Shown here one piece after another: positions 5,907 through 8,624 of a DNA stretch of 8,624 bases. The first letter of the stretch is position 1, and every line of letters starts with the position of its first letter. The notes beneath the pieces were generated by a model that saw only the letters and a list, made by a program, of their open reading frames with translations, made no database searches and was not told the origin of the DNA. Position numbers and translations under genes: made by a program. Location of the stretch: positions 1 to 8,624 of the forward strand of contig JAKPIL010000182.1 in the NCBI GenBank assembly GCA_029549845.1, read 5' to 3'. The DNA comes from a bacterium (GTDB taxonomy: Bacteria; Patescibacteriota; Saccharimonadia; Saccharimonadales; UBA4665).

Positions 5907-6200
5907 TCATGAAATCATCCTCTTGACCTTCAGCATGTTCTTTTCAACCTTTGGAACTATATTTAGTAGTTGCGCTGGCGTGTAGCCGTAGTCAATCACT
6001 TCATCTTTGCGCATGACGTTGGTGAGGCCGGTTACTTGGTTGGTTGGCTCTAGGCCACGAATATCTGCCGATGAAAGCTGCTCAACATAGCCCAAAATAG
6101 CACTGAGTTCATCTGCAAAAGCATCGACCTCATCATCGGTCAGCGATATGCGGGCTAATTGAGCCAATTTTAATACATCTTCACGAGATAACTTCGCCAT
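5907..6200 (-). CDS. gatC: Asp/Glu-tRNA(Asn/Gln) amidotransferase subunit C
   Basis: GatC is the small scaffold subunit that wraps around the GatA-GatB interface and stabilises GatA. From this start it has 97 residues, typical of the family. The N-terminal helix KLSREDVLKLAQLARISLTDDE matches the conserved GatC opening. ILGYVEQLSSADIRGLEPTNQVTGLTNVMRKDEV matches the later block (hxxhxxLxxxDTxGVxPxxHxxxxxNxxRxDxV-like), with Glu-Pro-Thr in the usual position. An ATG two codons upstream (6206) would add Met-Ala, but it lies only 2 bases from the -10 hexamer and would not be inside a transcript from that promoter. The ATG at 6200 is therefore preferred. No Shine-Dalgarno precedes either start. 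It is the first gene of the gat operon. Confidence 0.93.
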   Translation of the reverse strand: MAKLSREDVLKLAQLARISLTDDEVDAFADELSAILGYVEQLSSADIRGLEPTNQVTGLTNVMRKDEVIDYGYTPAQLLNIVPKVEKNMLKVKRMIS

Positions 6201-6208
6201 TGCCATCT

Positions 6209-6217
6209 AGTATAGCA
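6209..6217 (-). promoter_or_regulatory. Extended -10 promoter (TGC-TATACT) of the gat operon
   Basis: On the minus strand TGC at 6217-6215 is joined to TATACT at 6214-6209, a full extended -10. The ATG at 6200 begins 8 bases after the hexamer, so transcription can start on its A. The -35 region is weak (GTTACG at 17-bp spacing), as is common when an extended -10 is present. It probably drives gatC, gatA, the HEPN-like gene and gatB. Confidence 0.6.
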
Positions 6218-6297
6218 ACTCTTCGGCCCCACGTAACTATTTACATACCTTAAATTTTATAATGTGCCATGTCCACGTGACAAACACACGAGCTTTC

Positions 6298-6924
6298 CTA
6301 GGCAGTTTGTACCCGACGAGGAATAAATGAAACGTCTCCGAGCTGGATGACTGTTCCTATGATGCTCGATAGTGATCTTTGCAAATCATAGTTAGATTGG
6401 GCTCGAGATTCCAACGCCCTTGCAACGCCTAGGAACAGGCTTAGTGGCTGACCCTCGTCCGGCCGCAGCCCAACAGACCTGCGTAGGTTCCGCTGCTCAG
6501 ACACTAGAGAATATGGCACCCCCTGGATTTCGGGATTGCTAACTGTGCAAAATATTCCTTGCCGGACTATCCAGCCTTGCTGCTCTAATGATCCGATATT
6601 TACATCCATAATTTTGACCTCCAGGGGGTCGCTGTGTCTATTTTTATCGGCTGCACGGATTTTCCTATGCGCTTCCGGGTCCCTTATGCTTTGTAGCCCT
6701 GCGAGTTCTTTGCGGCCAACATGTATAAGCCCAAGCTGATTCGTTCCACACCCGTAGCTACTAGCCCCGAGTACCCACTTTATACCTTCTATGATGCCTG
6801 CGGCGCCCACGAGCGGCCGGCCTAGAACCAATCCATCCAAGTTATCCACACCAGGAAAAAGATCGGCCGGTAGCGCGTCCACTGGTGGAAAATCGAAGCT
6901 CGGCAATACTACAGTCCGTTTCAT
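6298..6924 (-). CDS. Hypothetical protein, 208 residues, family not recognised
   Basis: I do not recognise this protein. It lacks a signal peptide and clear membrane helices. The first 30 residues are proline- and aspartate-rich (SFDFPPVDALPADLFPGVDNLD). A hydrophobic and glycine-rich segment GLVLGRPLVGAAGIIEGIKWVLGASSYG spans 31-58. The central region 69-100 is rich in His, Arg and Lys (HVGRKELAGL, AHRKIRAADKNRH). A beta-like block LEVKIMDVNIGSLEQQGWIVRQGIFCTV follows at 101-128, and the C-terminal part alternates helix and strand. There are cysteines only at 59 and 126, so a zinc site is unlikely. The ATG at 6924 has no Shine-Dalgarno but lies 9 bases after a perfect TGG-TATAAT extended -10. 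It ends about 90 bp before the gat promoter and is probably a separate transcription unit. Frame, promoter and spacing support a real gene. Confidence 0.7.
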   Translation of the reverse strand: MKRTVVLPSFDFPPVDALPADLFPGVDNLDGLVLGRPLVGAAGIIEGIKWVLGASSYGCGTNQLGLIHVGRKELAGLQSIRDPEAHRKIRAADKNRHSDPLEVKIMDVNIGSLEQQGWIVRQGIFCTVSNPEIQGVPYSLVSEQRNLRRSVGLRPDEGQPLSLFLGVARALESRAQSNYDLQRSLSSIIGTVIQLGDVSFIPRRVQTA

Positions 6925-6933
6925 GAAGTATAT

Positions 6934-6942
6934 ATTATACCA
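6934..6942 (-). promoter_or_regulatory. Perfect extended -10 (TGG-TATAAT) for the 208-residue orphan gene
   Basis: TGG at 6942-6940 joined to TATAAT at 6939-6934 on the minus strand is a full consensus extended -10. Nine bases separate it from the ATG at 6924, which predicts a leader of about 1-3 bases. No good -35 is visible and there is no Shine-Dalgarno. Confidence 0.6.
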
Positions 6943-7004
6943 TGATTCTCGAAATTGAAAGCAATAGCATCATATTTTGCGTATTTTTCAACTCGAGTAT
7001 TCCG

Positions 7005-7067
7005 TCACCTTCTGCGGAGACAAGCTTCTCACTCTGGTGTGGGCGCAGTACTGTCTCCGCTCGGTGA
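7005..7067. repeat. Long interrupted inverted repeat in the divergent spacer
   Basis: GCGGAGACA (7014-7022) and TGTCTCCGC (7052-7060) are a perfect 9-bp inverted repeat. Outside it TCACC (7005-7009) pairs with GGTGA (7063-7067), giving 14 bp with a small internal loop (4 and 2 bases) and a 29-base apical loop. TCTCAC in the loop (7027-7032) can compete for GTGAGA at 7064-7069, which would give an alternative or pseudoknot-like pairing. It lies between two divergent genes, so it is not a gene-end terminator. It also lies upstream of both predicted transcription starts, so it may be an operator, an unannotated small RNA, or a remnant element. Confidence 0.6.
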
Positions 7068-7094
7068 GAGACATCACAGCGCCCTGCGCTAAGT

Positions 7095-7105
7095 TATACT
7101 ATTAT
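7095..7105 (+). promoter_or_regulatory. Probable -10 region of the 138-residue membrane protein gene
   Basis: Two overlapping -10 candidates are present: TATACT (7095-7100) and TATTAT (7100-7105). The second puts the start 7-8 bases downstream at the A of the ATG (7113); the first leaves a leader of about 5 bases. No Shine-Dalgarno precedes the start. Confidence 0.45.
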
Positions 7106-7112
7106 TAGATTT

Positions 7113-7529
7113 ATGCAAGAAATTACCGACAAGCCTGCGGAGGGCATTCGTGCGTATAAAGCAATCTTCTTGTGGGCGCTACTGTTTGCGGTGGTGACGA
7201 TGGTCGTTAGTCTGGTTGTTATCTTCGCAATCATACTCATAGTTGGCGGCGTGGGAGGCTTGATAATTGGCGGCTTGACGCAAGGACGCGGCTTTGGGCA
7301 GCTCTCTACTACACTCCAGTCAAGCGCGCAGAGCCTGTCTGCTCATCTCGATACGGTTATCTACATAACGCTCCTCATGGCTGTTTTCACGGTGATATTT
7401 ACCGCCATCTTGCGCCGGATAAGCCCAGGAGCCGCAAGTATGCGTCCTCTTCGGCAAACGATGTATGGCGCCCTCACGGTCCTTGCTACCATAGGCGGTG
7501 TCATCGCCATCAAAACGCTACTATCCTGA
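7113..7529 (+). CDS. Small multi-pass membrane protein, family not recognised
   Basis: The protein has 138 residues and is strongly hydrophobic. A charged N-terminus of about 16 residues is followed by a long hydrophobic stretch at 17-54, long enough for one extended helix or a tight pair (FLWALLFAVVTMVVSLVVIFAIILIVGG, then GGLIIGG). A polar Gln/Ser-rich loop spans 57-80 (TQGRGFGQLSTTLQSSAQSL). Helices then follow at about 81-100 and 117-137, joined by a basic loop RRISPGAASMRPLRQ. The glycine-rich GGVGGLIIGG segment suggests close helix packing. The family is not recognised and no catalytic residue stands out. It stands alone between a divergent hypothetical gene and the convergent uvrB. The start is preceded by a -10 box rather than a Shine-Dalgarno. 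Confidence 0.75.
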   Translation: MQEITDKPAEGIRAYKAIFLWALLFAVVTMVVSLVVIFAIILIVGGVGGLIIGGLTQGRGFGQLSTTLQSSAQSLSAHLDTVIYITLLMAVFTVIFTAILRRISPGAASMRPLRQTMYGALTVLATIGGVIAIKTLLS

Positions 7530-7608
7530 CACCACAATCACACCTAGCCAGCCCCAGCACGGCCACCAATAACAGGTATGTCGTACCGCTTTAGCCTTGC
7601 TGTACCTA

Positions 7609-7670
7609 ACTAAAAGGATTGACTAAAAGGATGAACCCTTTACAGGGGTAATGTTGTGCAATACAGGGGT
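7609..7670 (+). repeat. Two short direct-repeat pairs in the convergent spacer
   Basis: ACTAAAAGGAT occurs at 7609-7619 and again at 7622-7632 (period 13). TACAGGGGT occurs at 7641-7649 and 7662-7670 (period 21). They fill much of the 157-bp spacer between the ends of the membrane protein gene and uvrB. No clear intrinsic terminator with a U-tract is seen in this spacer. Confidence 0.6.
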
Positions 7671-7686
7671 GATAGTTGGGCGCGGT

Positions 7687-8624
7687 TTACATTTTGGATT
7701 TGATGTCGTTTATGAGATCGCGGAGTTCGGCGGCTTGCTCAAACTGGAGGTTGGCGGCAGCCAGGTCCATCTGGGCCGTCAGGTCGCGCACGAGTGATTT
7801 GTATTCGTCTTTTGGAATTTTCTTGAGGTCTAGTTTGGCTCGTTTGGCCTCTTCTGGCAAGTCGGTGTTCATGCGGCCTTCTACAGCACGCGTGATGCCG
7901 GTGGGTGTGATGCCGTGCTTGGTGTTGTACGCTTCCTGAATGCCTCGGCGGCGGGTAGTTTCGTCAAGCGTGCGGCGCATGCTATCAGTAATACGGTCAG
8001 CGTACATAATCACCCGCCCCTGCTCATGACGTGCGGCGCGGCCGACGGTCTGGATGAGCGCCTGCTCACTACGCAAGAAGCCCTCTTTGTCCGCATCGAG
8101 AATGGCCACAAGCGAGACTTCAGGCAAGTCAAGCCCTTCGCGCAAGAGGTTGATGCCGACCAACACATCGTACACACCAAGCCGTAGATCCCGCAAAATA
8201 TCGGTGCGGTCGAGCGTGTCGACATCGCTGTGTAAATACGCCACTTTTATATTCAAGTCTTTTAAGTATTCAGTGAGGTCTTCACTCATGCGTTTTGTAA
8301 GGGTCGTGACCAGCACGCGCTCGCCCTTGGCAATGGTATCGCGAATCTCTGCCAGCAGGTCGTCTATTTGCCCCCCTATGCCACGCACTTCTATGCGCGG
8401 GTCGAGCAAGCCGGTTGGGCGGATCACCTGCTGAGCGGGCTCAGGGCTACGGCTTAGTTCGTACTGAGCGGGCGTGGCACTCACGTACACGACTTGGTTT
8501 ACATGGCGTTCGTATTCGGTGAAGTTGAGCGGGCGGTTATCGAGCGCACTTGGCAGGCGAAACCCGTGCTCTACCAGAACTTCTTTGCGGGCGCGGTCAC
8601 CATTATACATACCCCGAAGTTGCG
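7687..8624 (-). CDS. uvrB: Excinuclease ABC subunit UvrB, C-terminal part (truncated by the window edge)
   Basis: UvrB is the DNA-damage-verifying helicase-like subunit of nucleotide excision repair; it receives DNA from UvrA and recruits UvrC. About 311 residues are visible, roughly the C-terminal half of a normal 650-700-residue UvrB. The frame stays open to the edge and reads QLRG before MYNGDRARKEVL, as expected internally, so the ATG at 8610 is not the start. Counting from that Met, visible motifs are GFRLPSALDNRPL (16-28), VSATP (43-47), TTLTKRMSEDLTEYL (102-116), YLHSDVDTLDR (125-135) and INLLREGLDLPEVSLVAILDADKEGF (153-178). Helicase motif VI, QTVGRAAR, lies at 187-194. The C-terminal UVR motif (about 276-303, with EQAAELRDLI) binds UvrC. 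No damage to the gene is visible. It is convergent with the membrane protein gene. Confidence 0.97.
   Translation of the reverse strand, partial: QLRGMYNGDRARKEVLVEHGFRLPSALDNRPLNFTEYERHVNQVVYVSATPAQYELSRSPEPAQQVIRPTGLLDPRIEVRGIGGQIDDLLAEIRDTIAKGERVLVTTLTKRMSEDLTEYLKDLNIKVAYLHSDVDTLDRTDILRDLRLGVYDVLVGINLLREGLDLPEVSLVAILDADKEGFLRSEQALIQTVGRAARHEQGRVIMYADRITDSMRRTLDETTRRRGIQEAYNTKHGITPTGITRAVEGRMNTDLPEEAKRAKLDLKKIPKDEYKSLVRDLTAQMDLAAANLQFEQAAELRDLINDIKSKM

Noticed and set aside
6258..6263. Plus-strand TATAAT in the spacer upstream of gatC
   Set aside because: Any transcript would run antisense into the 208-residue gene; there is no plus-strand gene or clear -35.
8608..8610. ATG at 8610 as the uvrB start
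   Set aside because: The frame continues upstream with residues that match internal UvrB sequence (QLRG before MYNGD), and the helicase N-terminal half is missing, so the gene extends beyond the window.

Overview
The window looks like a chromosomal segment from a streamlined bacterium of the candidate phyla radiation, most likely a Saccharibacteria (TM7) type. This is inferred from compact gene spacing, the gatCAB operon, a small membrane-anchored HEPN-like protein of a kind I associate with these genomes, and tiny membrane proteins of limited conservation. UGA is used as a stop codon by several genes, including gatA and gatC, so the recoded UGA=Gly groups (Gracilibacteria, Absconditabacteria) are unlikely. 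No rRNA, tRNA, CRISPR array, transposase or phage gene was seen, and no gap longer than 300 bases lacks a gene.

Layout, left to right. A plus-strand orphan gene (127-711) ends 6 bp from the end of a long minus-strand cluster (718-6206). Read in its own direction, that cluster is gatC, gatA, a membrane-anchored HEPN-like gene, gatB, galU, a small single-pass membrane protein and a YtxH-like protein. It is followed by a minus-strand orphan gene of 208 codons (6298-6924), a 188-bp divergent spacer holding a long inverted repeat, a plus-strand membrane protein (7113-7529), a 157-bp convergent spacer with short direct repeats, and the C-terminal half of uvrB on the minus strand running off the right edge.

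How the genes work together. GatA, GatB and GatC form the amidotransferase that converts Glu-tRNA(Gln), and possibly Asp-tRNA(Asn), to the amidated form. The HEPN-like protein overlaps the end of gatA by 8 bp, so it is probably translated together with it. galU, which makes UDP-glucose, has its own consensus -10 box overlapping the gatB stop codon. The last two genes of the cluster resemble the YtxG/YtxH pair of Firmicutes and have their own promoter. UvrB belongs to nucleotide excision repair and is unrelated to the cluster.

Three signals deserve a second look. First, the HEPN-like protein carries an R-N-x3-H motif and sits inside a tRNA-amidation operon. Second, two gaps in the gat operon are filled by different heptanucleotide (period 7) repeats arranged as hairpins. 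Third, several genes have no Shine-Dalgarno sequence but carry a -10 box, often of the extended TGn type, only a few bases before the start codon. This suggests leaderless or nearly leaderless mRNAs.
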